DNA from: Acorus gramineus
Taxonomy: Eukaryota > Streptophyta > Magnoliopsida > Acorales > Acoraceae
DNA length: 64,000 nucleotides
NCBI GenBank assembly: GCA_030737835.1
Contig: JAUJYN010000012.1
Span: 4,841,585-4,905,584, forward strand
Reading direction: 5' to 3'
Positions 22,363 through 32,179 of this stretch are shown here, in pieces. The notes under the pieces were generated by a model that was given only the letters and a program-made list of their open reading frames with translations, was not told where the DNA came from and did no database searches. Position numbers and translations under genes: made by a program. Numbering within the stretch: the stretch's first letter is position 1; each line of letters begins with the position of its first letter.

Positions 22363-22532
22363 GCTCTCTGAGGTGGTTGGAGGTCTCATGCAATTTAATG
22401 TGCGGCTTTACAAATCTATCAATCTTCATTTGAATGTACTACGTAATTAAGTTTCTCACCTCTGTTACAATATGTCACTTACTCAACAGAGGAATTCAAT
22501 TATTATTATTTTATTGTTTTTGGGGCATGGGG

Positions 22533-22535
22533 AGG
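22533..22535. repeat. Left 3-bp TSD of the CACTA element
   Basis: AGG, repeated at 26281-26283 after the element. Confidence 0.7.
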
Positions 22536-22909
22536 CACTACAAGAAAAATGTTGTTTAGCCAAAAAACATTTACCAAGGAAATAAAATTTCGTTGGAAAA
22601 TACATACATTCACCAACAAAATTTATAATTCGTTGGTAAATATACACATTAAAGAAAGCTCCTTTAGGTAAAGCTTATAAAAAAATAACTTAAATGACAT
22701 TTACCAAGGAAATTTTTACTGATCATCGATAAAAATTAGGTTGTCCGTGATTACCCTCTTTACCGTGGAAATCGTGATCCTTAGTAAAACAAAATAAAAT
22801 ATATTTAGATAACCAAAAAAAATCGGACAGATTAAACAAAAAAAAAAGAAAAAGAAAAAACGGGGGACTGATCGAAACCCTAAATCAATCCCTCAAACCC
22901 TAATTAATC

Positions 22910-23460
22910 CCCACCAGCACAGCCACCGCGACCTCCCCTTCGTCTCCCATCTCCGCCCCTCACCGCCACCGTTTTCTCCGGCGGCATCTGCCTCTACCGC
23001 ACCGACCTCGTCCTCCTCCACAAGCCCCTGAACGATCTCCGACCTCTCCCTGGTCCCGATGCGCGACTCCCGCCTCGCGTGGCCTACCACGGCATCCCCG
23101 GCGCGTATAGAGAGGCCGCCGCCGGCAAGGCCTACCCGAACTGAGAGGCTATCCCGTGCGATCAGTTCGAGGTGGTGTTCCAGGCGGTGGAGCTCTGGAT
23201 CGCCGACCGTGCCGTCCTCCCCGTCGAGAACTCCCTCGGCGGATCGATCCACCGCAATATGACCTCCTCCTCTGCCACCGCATCCACATCGTCGGCGAGG
23301 TCCAGCTTCACGTCCGCTTCTGCTTTACCCTTGACGTCCGTTGGTGCAAGATCGAATCCCGACCACCACAACATCCACCTCTGCTTCGTCTTCGACAACC
23401 GCCTCCGCTTCCAATGGCATCATCACAAATGTCAATCTTGATGTCTGAGTAAGTGTTTAT
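22910..23460 (+). pseudogene. Captured arogenate/prephenate dehydratase fragment
   Basis: The frame from 23031 reads NDLRPLPGPDARLPPRVAYH, then GIPGAYREAAAGKAYPN, a stop (TGA 23142-23144, where a Cys codon is expected), [18 protein letters not shown], and [16 protein letters not shown]. This is the start of the PDT catalytic domain of plant ADT enzymes, which make phenylalanine in plastids. A one-base loss near 23258 shifts the frame; the similarity goes on as [17 protein letters not shown] and then fades. The GC-rich upstream part (22910-23030) probably corresponds to the end of the transit region. It cannot encode an enzyme. The parent gene is not in this window. Confidence 0.88.
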
Positions 23461-23838
23461 GATACATTAATTCTAACTTTTATGGGACAGATTGTAAAAC
23501 CTTGTTTTTGATTAACGACTAAAAAAGGGGAGACATAGACGGGATGGAGGGATGTCCTAGACCAAAAGATCACTCTTCCGCTAGCAGGAATGCACACCTT
23601 GATATGACCAAGAAGAAGGTGTTGTTGTTGTCGAAGCTTCCACTGCAACCCCTCTGAGTCATTTCAAGCCTGTTATCGGACATTGCAGGAAAGCGAGACA
23701 AAGTTTTGCTTTGCTCTTGTTCTCTTTGCAAGATGGCATCTTTCACCATTTTGAGATCCTTAAGTTTGCTCTTTTTGAGTTGTATTGCATTTCTCTGATT
23801 GACTTCTAAAATGGGTGTTTGTGTGGTTTATTTTTCAA

Positions 23839-23990
23839 AGGGCACTGGATTTCAATTTAAAGGTTCATACTTGTTTGGCCACTTCAACATGTTGACTGGG
23901 GGGGAAGGGAAATAGTGCAGAGGATCGATCTCTGGTTTGATCCTACCAAAGAGTATCACTCCTACTCTGTTCTTTTCTTCTCCATTGTAA
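23839..23990 (+). pseudogene. Captured xyloglucan endotransglucosylase/hydrolase (XTH) fragment
   Basis: Two pieces of an XTH (GH16) are visible: GTGFQFKGSYLFGHFNM (23841-23891) and, after a degraded GNSA-like join, RIDLWFDPTKEYHSYSVL (about 23924-23977). In intact XTHs these motifs are separated by the catalytic DEIDFEFLG region, which is missing, so an internal deletion has removed the active site. XTHs remodel cell-wall xyloglucan. The piece lies between the ADT and PEX5 fragments and on the same strand. Confidence 0.8.
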
Positions 23991-24477
23991 TTAATTTCTA
24001 CCAATTAAGTAATTTTATTTTCTACTTATTACTTTTTGTTAGAAGATTACTTGTCTCCTTTGTTGAGGCATATATTATGTAATAAGATTGCCCCTAAATC
24101 TTATTCTTCTTTTTCTTTGAAGGTCATCAAACACAAGCCTTGTGATCACAAGGCTGATGTTTACTAGTATTTACTATGTTTTTCTTTTCTGCAGTGAGAC
24201 TCTTGATAGGTATTATGTGGAGATTAGAAAGCTGTTTAGCCCACCGCGGACTTACTCGACATGCTCCCAAACGGAGCCTAAATTAGGTTGACACCAACTT
24301 AAGCTAGTACTTTAGTTGAATGTCTGTACTAAAGCCGCTAAACGGATAATTGCCAAACCATAACATAGCTTGTTCTCTGCACCTGGCAGTTTTCCTTTGC
24401 TGATCCACTTGATGATTCTAGTCTTTCGAGCTCTCTTTCACTGGTTTGACTGTTATTGAAACAAATTATTTTCTCAG

Positions 24478-25016
24478 GTGAAAACACTGCTACATTCTCT
24501 TGATATAGATAGTGATCATCGCATGAAGAGACCTTTGCATGGAACATACCCAGAATTTGAAGAATACTGGAATGAATCCCAAGGTGATGTAAGACCATAT
24601 ATGCCCCATGCTGCCGATAGATGGGTTGTTGAATTTAGTCAAAACAGAGCGCATCATGATCCTGAGGTCTGGGCTAACTCGTTTGAAAGATTACATGGTG
24701 CCAATGATTGGGCATCTGAATTTGAGCAGGTTACTTCCTAAATATCCTGCTTAATATCTCATCCATTTTCAGTGCTGAGATTCTATACTCATGTCAATAT
24801 TGTCAAAAATTTCTGCTGTTTGTTAACTCATACCTTTTGTTTTAGCTTTCATGAGGACCCGATACGTGGGCTAATGAATTCGCAAATGAACGTGTACTTC
24901 TAGAAGAGGATAAATTGGATGATGAGTTTTCTAGATTGCATGTTCAGGACTGGGGGGGGAGAATTTTCACAAGAGTTCAGTGACATAGTTGCCAATTGGG
25001 AAGATTCTTATGATAG
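24478..25016 (+). pseudogene. Captured PEX5 (peroxisomal PTS1 receptor) fragment
   Basis: Two exons with their intron. Exon 1 (24478-24729, phase 0, 84 codons) includes YPEFEEYWNESQGDVRPYMP and pentapeptide-like repeats (WVVEF, WANSF, WASEF). The intron is 24730-24845 (GT...TTTAG). Exon 2 (24846-25016) carries WANEF and WGGEF-type repeats and WEDSYDRY, with a donor at 25017. WxxxF/Y repeats are the PEX14-binding motifs in the N-terminal half of PEX5. Exon 2 has TGA at 24852-24854 in place of a Trp codon and a one-base expansion in the G run at 24952-24959. The TPR domain is absent. The fragment is dead as a protein gene but long enough to give homologous RNA. Confidence 0.85.
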
Positions 25017-25433
25017 GTATTCTATCAATCCGAAGAACTGATAATGCAACTTCTTATCATGATCTTTATTGTCCTTTTTTTGTTTCTCAATTTCATGAGC
25101 CTAGTGTAGCCAGGTTAAGAGCTAATTGAGCGTGATACAAATTTTTGGTTTGTTAAATTTATTGTGTATGATTAGTTTTTTATGTGGAATATGAACATTT
25201 TGGAAAACTCCAGGGATTCTTTTTTAAAATAAAATACATAGATGTGTTTATGATGGTCTGTTTGAGATGGAAACATCATCATTGATGTGGTAAAAAACTT
25301 CCATTAAAATGATATTGGATTGTAGTTGGTGCATTTGCTGTATGCATTTTTGTTTGATCACTTTTTGCCATCTGTCCCCAATTTCCTCAATGAGCAAGTA
25401 GTCATCTCCAAGCAACGGTCAGGTAGCTCAAGA

Positions 25434-25826
25434 TCAGTATATGTTTTCTCTGATATGAACCCTTAAGTTGGCCATCCAAACCCATTGTTTTCTCCAAGTA
25501 ACGGTCATGTAGCTCAAGGCCAGGAGCTCTTCCGCTTGCGCTTTGTAGAATTCATTAAAGTTATCTTCATTGATTGCTTGTCTAACTATGGAGACAAGTA
25601 ATTTAGATGTGTACATAAAATTATTGTACTCCTTATCAAAGCTTGTTCTCTCAATCGATGTCTCTGCAGCTTCCATGGAGTTCATGGAGTCATCAAAGAC
25701 AAGAATAGAAAGAAGGGCCCACCATGCAGTGTGAATGCCAGAGGGAGGTCTGTGGTCTTTGGAGGGACTGATTTTTGTAGTCATCAGACAACAGGGAATT
25801 ATGAACCTAACAGAACATTTGATCAT
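25434..25826 (-). CDS. Unrecognised ORF inside the CACTA element
   Basis: A 130-residue minus-strand frame. The middle (about residues 30-110) looks like ordinary helical protein: GIHTAWWALLSILVFDDSMN, then a Glu-rich SMEAAETSIERTSFDKEYN, and INEDNFNEFYKAQAEELLAL. No family was recognised, and it does not look like a CACTA transposase. It may be a fourth captured host-gene fragment, in the opposite orientation to the others. The start is arbitrary. A direct repeat of TCTCCAAG(C/T)AACGGTCA flanks part of it (25405 and 25491). Confidence 0.35.
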   Translation of the reverse strand: MIKCSVRFIIPCCLMTTKISPSKDHRPPSGIHTAWWALLSILVFDDSMNSMEAAETSIERTSFDKEYNNFMYTSKLLVSIVRQAINEDNFNEFYKAQAEELLALSYMTVTWRKQWVWMANLRVHIRENIY

Positions 25827-26595
25827 CTTAGTTTCTTTTGTTGTTGTAGTATCTTATTTTCTTGTTTTGTATATATACATTTTTTAAATCCGGAATACAA
25901 TGATCATGTATGTATGTATTTTATGTTGGACGTAGTATATGAGATTTTTTTTCATAATCCAATGAGTATATCTGTTGGAAAATCAAAACAGATTACTGAG
26001 TATCAAAAGTGTTGGAAAACTACTATAGATAAGGTTTGAGATGGATTAGACTTTTCCCAAGGAAAGAATTTTGTCGGTATTTCTGTACGCTTTACCGATG
26101 AAATGAACTACATTAGCTACAAAATGTTTACGTTTACCAACAAACTATTTTGTCGGTAAACATTTTGTTGCTACAACGAACCTACCAACGAAAGATTTCG
26201 CCGATAAACATATTTACCAACGAAAAGAAAATTTTTGTCAAGGAAATTGTTCCCCAGGAAAACACTTATCTGTTGTAGTGAGGGGGGTAAAATGTTTGGG
26301 AAATGTTTCATGGGTGGAAGCTTTATGTATCACTGACTTTGTAAGAGTTATCTGTCCCGTCATCATAAGATCATATTTCCTTTCAGGAATTTTGAACTCT
26401 TCACCTAGCTCAGCGTAATACCCATTGGACATTGTGCTTTAGATAATGCCCAACAAAAAACATGACATTGTGATGGTGTTGCTGTGCTCACAAGAAGTAG
26501 ATCAATTAGCATACTTAATATGCTGACATCTACATTTTCGACTGTAAAAAAAAAGTGAATGTAATAGTGCCCTTTTATAATTCATTAGACTTTTT

Positions 26596-26808
26596 GGGTA
26601 CATTTGGATCTGCAGGTAGACGGATTCTATGGTGAGAAACAATGCCTACCACCATCGCAAATCCAAAAAAGAAGGTGGTTTTTGCATTTTAAAAAAAAAG
26701 GGATGATGTAGGATAATTTTTTAACCAATTGAGAAGCTATTGAAACACCACTTCTCTACCAACCTCTGCTTCTCTGAATGAAGACTCGCACACCCAAATG
26801 GACCCTTC
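26596..26808. mobile_element. Possible small MITE
   Basis: Left edge GGGTACATTTGGATCTGC and right edge CACACCCAAATGGACCC are inverted relatives. The flanking triplets (TTT and TTC) do not match exactly, so the target duplication is uncertain. Confidence 0.4.
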
Positions 26809-26829
26809 ATCAAGAAATACTTCGCTGCC

Positions 26830-27060
26830 AATGATTGTTATTAGAATTTTACTAAGGAATATTTTCCTTGGTAAATACAAATTTTATGGGTAATTCTATA
26901 AGGTTTTACCAACAAAATGAACTCTTTAGCCATTTTTTTTTTTGTTTTATTACCAACGAAATATTATATTAATAAGGGTTTTTTCCCAATGAAATATGTT
27001 TCGTTGAGGAAGTTTTCTAAGAAACATGACTTCATTAATAAAAACATTTAGCCATGGGCT
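26830..27060. mobile_element. CACTA-like sub-terminal repeat remnant
   Basis: Repeated words such as TTTTACCAACAAAATGAAC, TTACCAACGAAAT and TTTCGTTGAGGAAG match the style of the sub-terminal repeats of the CACTA element at 22536-26280. No CACTA terminus is visible, so this is a decayed or deleted end. Confidence 0.4.
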
Positions 27061-27915
27061 TATTGCTGTGAAATTATCATGGTTTATTAATTGAAATTGT
27101 GATTTATTACTTCTTTAAATATTACATTAAATAAAAAAAAGTTTATGTGCTCAAATCATGCTATATAATGTTAATAAATAAAAACTTAAAAAGTACTAAA
27201 ACTTAAAATTTGATAATTATGTAAAGATTTTATAATATATATATTTTATATTTTTTATAAATTTGTGTATTTATTATTAATAATGAATATAATTTTTTTA
27301 AACTTTACATATCATGATTTAAATCCAGTTAACTAATGGTTGAATCAATGTTCAATGAATGGTTCTGCTTTTATATTTCTTCTCACTTTATATATTAATT
27401 TCATGTTTCTTCGGCAATATTTACAGTCCTACTTTTACGGAAGATTTACAATCCCAAATTGAAGTTTCTTTTTCTTGGGCAAGATTTCCAACCCTAACTC
27501 ACATTATAGAGCCAAAATTTTCAACAATAATTTCATGTTTTTTAGGAAATAATAAAACCGTTGAAACCCTAATTTCAAGCTTATAAACTGTAATTAAAAC
27601 CCTAAGATGAAAACCATGATATCCTTGTAATCCTATCTAATTCAGTTTAAAAAAAACAAAAATAATCCATTAACCCATCCCAATTTCATTAAATTAAAAT
27701 CACAAGGCACATTCCAAAGTCCATTGGTCAAATCAACAATTCAAACTCAAACTAAAAAAAAAAAACTCATATATTTCATGGTTATACTATGAATTTAATA
27801 ATTAAATCATGATAGTAATATCTATTTTTATTTTAAAAAAAAGTTTAGAAATCATAAACCATAAAAAAAAAAAAAAAATACCATGTAACCCTGGTTGTTA
27901 ATGCTTATTTATGCA
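27061..27915. other. AT-rich 3' flank, no gene seen
   Basis: A/T runs and short frames only. It lies downstream of the minus-strand gene at 27917. Confidence 0.5.
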
Positions 27916-27916
27916 T

Positions 27917-28300
27917 TCAATCCCTGGTTGTTATTGCTTCCAACAGCTTCACCAACTCCACGATCTCTCCATCCAAGCTTTCAACAACCTCACAAACATG
28001 CTCGTCGTCTCCGATACGAATGAGCTCGCACACCACACGTAGCGTCGATGACAGCTTCTTCAACCGGTCCAAGACGTCGTCGACCTTCATCAATGTAGTC
28101 ATCGTAGGGTTGTTATTCATCGAGAGCGGACGACGACGACGAGACATGAAGGAGTCCAAGTCCCCACGCAGGTCCTTCAGGAGACCGCACGTGCCTTTGA
28201 AATCGGATGGACGGACGACTTGGGTTACGCGGAGAACGTCAGCGACCGCGTCCAGGGCTGATGAAATCCTGATCAAGCGAACCTCCATTGGGGATGACAT
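27917..28300 (-). CDS. Hypothetical helical protein, 127 aa
   Basis: A GC-rich, single-exon minus-strand gene in AT-rich surroundings. The start MSSPMEVRLIRISSALDAVA is preceded 58 bases upstream by TATATAAA, a good core promoter. The protein is Leu/Val/Asp-rich and almost all helix: segments ALDAVADVLRVTQVV, LKDLRGDLDSFM, KVDDVLDRLKKLSSTLRVVC and EVVESLDGEIVELVKLLEAI have heptad-like spacing. A basic RRRRP run is at about 54-58. There is no signal peptide, membrane segment or recognised domain. It could be a small plant-specific regulator or a truncated relative of a larger coiled-coil protein. Composition and promoter favour a real gene. Confidence 0.6.
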   Translation of the reverse strand: MSSPMEVRLIRISSALDAVADVLRVTQVVRPSDFKGTCGLLKDLRGDLDSFMSRRRRPLSMNNNPTMTTLMKVDDVLDRLKKLSSTLRVVCELIRIGDDEHVCEVVESLDGEIVELVKLLEAITTRD

Positions 28301-28357
28301 GTTGATGATGATGATGATAATGATGCAAATTAAAAGACTTGCGTTTGGAGGCGATTG

Positions 28358-28365
28358 TTTATATA
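28358..28365 (-). promoter_or_regulatory. TATA box of the 127-aa gene
   Basis: TATATAAA on the minus strand, 58 bases before the ATG at 28300; predicts a leader of about 30 bases. Confidence 0.6.
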
Positions 28366-28708
28366 GGGAGGGGAGTGCCGACTAATTAACCCTAATTTGT
28401 TGATTATATATAGGCCGTCCGATGATGGTCTAATAAAAATTTTCTTTTAATATGTGGTCTAGTTTTGTACAACGTAATATATATTAATATATTGATATGA
28501 TATTTTCTATTCTAAAATATATTTATGATTTGTATTTGAAATTTTTAATTTTGAGTAAACAAATACATACTAGTTATATGTGTGCGGTCAAAATTAAGCA
28601 TCTAGAACAATATTGCGTGTTATATATGTAAATAATTTAAATAACAAAAAGATACAAAAAATTAATAATTATTAAATAAATTCAAACTATTGGATACCGT
28701 GTTTTCTC

Positions 28709-28900
28709 TAGGGGTGCAACTTGAACGGGTTGGGTTCGGGTTGGGGTCAATTCAAACCCAACCTGAAATTCAAAACACTCAACTCTAACCCGATCCAATT
28801 CGATTTTCAATCGGGTGACCTTAACTCGAACCCAACCCATGGTAAAAACACTCAACTTGAACCCAACCCTAAAAACCCGAATTTGGTTTAAAAAAAACAG
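28709..28900. mobile_element. hAT-like element terminus fragment
   Basis: Starts TAGGGGTGCAACTTGAACGG and continues with GGGTTGGGTTCGGG and AACCCAACC words. This is the style of the hAT family ends that begin TAGRGGTGYMAA (compare 40297). No matching right end or target duplication was found. Confidence 0.4.
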
Positions 28901-29041
28901 AAAATCATATTTGTATCAAATAAATCATACATTTATTTACATGCATATAGTGATCCGAAATCAAACAATCTGAAAAATATAATACATTGAATACAAAAAA
29001 AAATAAAAATCAAACAAAGCTCATAATTTTTCCATCCAAAC

Positions 29042-29045
<4 letters not shown>

Positions 29046-29078
<33 letters not shown>
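29046..29078. repeat. (GA)n microsatellite
   Basis: Uninterrupted GA dinucleotide tract. Confidence 0.95.
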
Positions 29079-29080
<2 letters not shown>

Positions 29081-29991
29081 CCATATGGCCATATGTATTT
29101 CATGTTAACGAGCTAGAGACATGCATGTATTTCATTTTGCTGAGGATAAATGTGGCTGGAAGAGGAAGAAAGCATGTATTTTAATGTTAACCATGGTGTG
29201 GCTGGATATGGTTGGAAGAGGAAGAAAGAGAAAAGCGGCGGGTTGAATTTGAATGTTTCCGCTGGGTTTGTGAGAATGATAAATAATTAGGTTTGTGTAA
29301 AGTAATGAATGGTGGAGATTTACAAAGAAAAATCAATGCTCCATATTGTATTTCATATGCTACAATTAATTTTTTTCTTAATCCAGAACACAGACCCACA
29401 TACCTCGTTACAGATTCAGTGAAGCACATACCTCGTTAGATGATGTATATACCTCACTAAATTTTTTCTTACACTTACTAAAAATTGTTTCATTCAACTC
29501 GAAATGGAGCGATATACAATTTTTATCAAAGCATATATCTCATTAGATGATTTTTACTATTTAAAAAAAAAAATATATATATAAGGTCTGAGTTTTGATT
29601 GGTAAATGTGACTCAGTGTATCATTTTCCCTGTTATTAGATGCGTCCGTTTTATGTGGCACAATCAGCACATTGTGTGTTCATAACAGACCACAGTTTTC
29701 TGTCCCCATCTCTCCCTCTCACAAGCATAGGTAGGGCTTGTTATCCATATATCTGTAAGAACTCCGTCTGCAATGATCATGTCGAGCTGAGTGCAAGCAG
29801 ACCCTGTTAATTAGCTAGTTCGTGAGATTCACGAATCCAAGTGGCTTTGACAGGGTCTTATCTATGACTCCCAATGGTCCTCTTGATCCAACTCCATGGG
29901 CCTGTTCAAAGAATAACATCCAACAAAAGTTCACTATATTTAGCATTCTTTGGAAGTCTTATCCACTAAAACTATCCATCCCAGACACACA

Positions 29992-30000
29992 TATATATAA
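29992..30000 (+). promoter_or_regulatory. TATA box of the broken peptide gene B
   Basis: TATATATAA within the conserved promoter block (CTATCCATCCCAGACAC just upstream) shared with genes A, C and D. Confidence 0.6.
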
Positions 30001-30048
30001 ACCCCTCTCTATACCTTCACAACAAACCTTCACATCACAAAAAAATCA

Positions 30049-30176
30049 TAGATGTTGAAGTCCTTCGCTGAGGCCGTCATTACCAATAAAATGGCTTGAA
30101 AGAGGACAATTGTGATAATGTTGATCTTGGTGTCGATGTTGGTGATGACGGCCTCTGTGAAGGACTTCAACATCTA
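30049..30176 (+). repeat. 36-bp inverted micro-duplication (foldback) in peptide gene B
   Basis: Left arm 30049-30084 is the reverse complement of right arm 30141-30176 apart from about three or four bases; the loop is 56 bases. The right arm is the signal-peptide/mature junction of the broken gene. The left arm is an inverted extra copy placed in the leader. An RNA spanning both would fold into a hairpin. Confidence 0.75.
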
Positions 30177-30345
30177 TATATGATTGCACCTATCACTGCA
30201 TGGCCTATCAAACATGGGATCAGTGTTTGCGTGCGTGCTACTTTCTCGTGCAAGGAAATCCAAAATGGCAGCGACTCCACCCAGTTTCAAGCCTCGCTCT
30301 TCAAGCATTATTACCATCACCCAAGGCTCTTTGAGGTGGTTGGAG
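30091..30345 (+). pseudogene. Broken copy B of the secreted six-cysteine peptide
   Basis: Aligned to gene A, the third codon is TGA (30097-30099), four bases are added in the ATCTATGATTGC region (about 30174), and about 21 bases covering the third Cys and the LPLPGA segment are lost near 30208. Later parts (GTGCGTGCTACTT, CAAGGAA) still match. The promoter block and TATA box are intact, so it may still be transcribed. It also carries the inverted micro-duplication at 30049-30176. Confidence 0.85.
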
Positions 30346-30899
30346 GTCTCATGCAATTAATGTATGGCTTTACAGCATCAACAATCTTCATATGAATGTA
30401 CTATGTAATTAAGTTCCTCATCTGTGTTACAATGTCACCTAGTGATGTTACATGGTAAGTTTTTCAAGTAACCTAGGCACACAATGAAAGCCCCTTTCTT
30501 TCTTTATCTGAAAAATCCTTTCTTTCAAGTAACCTAGATGGGAGCAGCCTCTCCTCCGGCCTCCCCCACCTCCTCTCTTGACGGTCCAAACCGATCCACC
30601 TAGGATCAGCCAGTGATTGTAAAACCTTCCCCTCCCCATAGAGGGGGAACCATAGATAGCATCTTCAACACATTTAATATGCGATCTAGGGCATCCAACA
30701 TTAGCTCCTCCTCCTCCATTTCTGTTCCCACAACCACCACCACTGCTGACCCTCAATCCCCTTCTCAAAACCTCCCTCCTCCCTCCTCCACAACTGCAAA
30801 TCCCCAATCCCATACACCATCCCCCCTGCTTTCATCGTCCCCAAACCCCACCGCCATACTGTTCCCTCCCGAACCCCCCTGTCCCCTCTAACCACAACG

Positions 30900-31675
30900 T
30901 CCCTTCTTGGAACCCCCACCCTGTGCTTCTTTCCTTGCTCTCCTTGTTCGTAAGAAGCGAAGGGTGGTGCAAGTTCCTCCTCCTTCGTCCTCCCAATAGG
31001 TCCGTTCTTGGGGATCTTTAGTCAAACACCAACACAACAGTGGTGCTTCGTGTTTTATTCCTCCAACCATTGATGGAGCCTACACTATGGCAACCCTAAA
31101 GCTTATGCCAAAAATATCCATCAATGGAACCGTGCAGTCATCCGCTACATCATCTGTAAACTTCATGTCTTCACTCTTTTTCTACAATTTTTGAAGAACT
31201 TGTCGAACCAAAAAGGAGAAATCTGTCTTTTCCTCCACGAGAACAAATTCTTCACAGTGAAGTTTGACCTTGATGAACATATGAACTCTATCCTCAAAAG
31301 AGAGGGCCTTGGACAATGTACCACCACCCCTTTATCCTACGTAAATGGACCCCCCAGGTCCGTATGGAACAGGAGAGACTGAGTAGCATCTCTATATGAA
31401 TCAGACTCCAAAATCTCCCCCTCCATTTGTGGGAGGTAGATTGCCTCGGCTGGATATTAAGTCTTCTTGGAGTTCCTCTCTATGCGGGCTCCGCAACACT
31501 ACAATGCAGCCGTGCATCCTATGCACGAATCTGTGTTGAGGTCCTAGCATCAACTCCCCTCCTGGATTCCATCCTACTTGAGATTGCTCTAAGAACTCGC
31601 GAGTCTTTCAAGGTAGACTACGATTGGAAACTACATGCTTGCAAATATTGTCAAACCTGTAGCATGTATCAGTGA
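30900..31675 (+). pseudogene. LINE ORF1-type (DUF4283) fragment
   Basis: Pieces in shifting frames match the N-terminal DUF4283 region of plant L1-type retrotransposon ORF1 proteins: FLKNLSNQKGEICLFLHENK, then FFTVKFDLDEHMNSILKREG, then after a stop and frameshift LLGVPLYAGSATLQCSRASY, ARICVEVLASTPLLDSILLE and VDYDWKLHACKYCQT, the last being the usual VEYEWxPxxCxxC zinc-knuckle lead. The Pro/Ser-rich stretch from about 30540 may be the preceding linker. Frameshifts and stops show it is inactive. No reverse transcriptase follows before 31886. Confidence 0.7.
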
Positions 31676-31885
31676 GAAAATGCAAGAGATCTCTTTCTAT
31701 CATGAATCGCTAATCACAATATTTACTTTAGAATTTTTAAAAATGAATAATTATGTTGATGAAATATAGAATTGAAGCTTCATTCACATAATGTGTATGC
31801 CCTGCACAACAACTGCTTCATATTATTGAACCATGCTAGCATGAAATTAGGAAATTTTCAATTACAATTATTCCAAATAAATAAT

Positions 31886-32161
31886 GGGTTTTTTTATTTT
31901 TAAGTCCCCATAAACCATAGAATTTAGTGATCGATCCTTCACTTCTTCGTATTTTGGTTTTAGTCCAAACATTTAAAGGTTATGTTCCTTTTTAGTCCCT
32001 CCCAAGGTTTAAAAAGAAAACCAAATAATTTAGGGATAGGTCCCTCCCAGAGACTAAAAAGAAACATATCCTTTAAATTTAGAAACTAAAATCAAAATAC
32101 GAAAAGTGAGGGATCGATCACTAAATCCTATAGTTTATAGGGACTTAAAAATCAAAAACCC
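31886..32161. mobile_element. Foldback MITE with 9-bp TSD (Mutator-type)
   Basis: A 276-bp element that begins GGGTTTTTTTATTTTTAAGT and ends with the near-complement (ACTTAAAAATCAAAAACCC). The inverted arms extend over about 120 bases each (GTGATCGATC on the left matches GATCGATCAC on the right). ATAAATAAT is present on both sides (31877-31885 and 32162-32170), a 9-bp duplication typical of MULE-type elements. Non-coding. Confidence 0.85.
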
Positions 32162-32179
32162 ATAAATAATATATGAATC

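Larger units (their letters stand above)
22536..26280. mobile_element. Non-autonomous CACTA transposon carrying three host-gene fragments
   Basis: A 3,745-bp element that begins CACTACAAGAAAAA and ends TGTTGTAGTG, with AGG on both sides as the 3-bp target duplication expected for CACTA (CMC) elements. Both ends hold many short sub-terminal repeats of the TTACCAACGAAA / TTCGTTGGTAAA type (22560-22800 and 26060-26270). No transposase is seen. The interior carries, all on plus, decayed parts of an arogenate/prephenate dehydratase, an XTH and PEX5. At least the PEX5 part keeps an intron, so capture was at DNA level. The flanks rejoin into sequence matching 37385-37470 and 41990-42075, the empty site in the paralogous gene blocks. 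Confidence 0.9.

Noticed and set aside
30613-30891. 92-codon Ser/Pro-rich frame
   Set aside because: Low complexity, probably part of the linker region upstream of the LINE ORF1 relic; no independent support.
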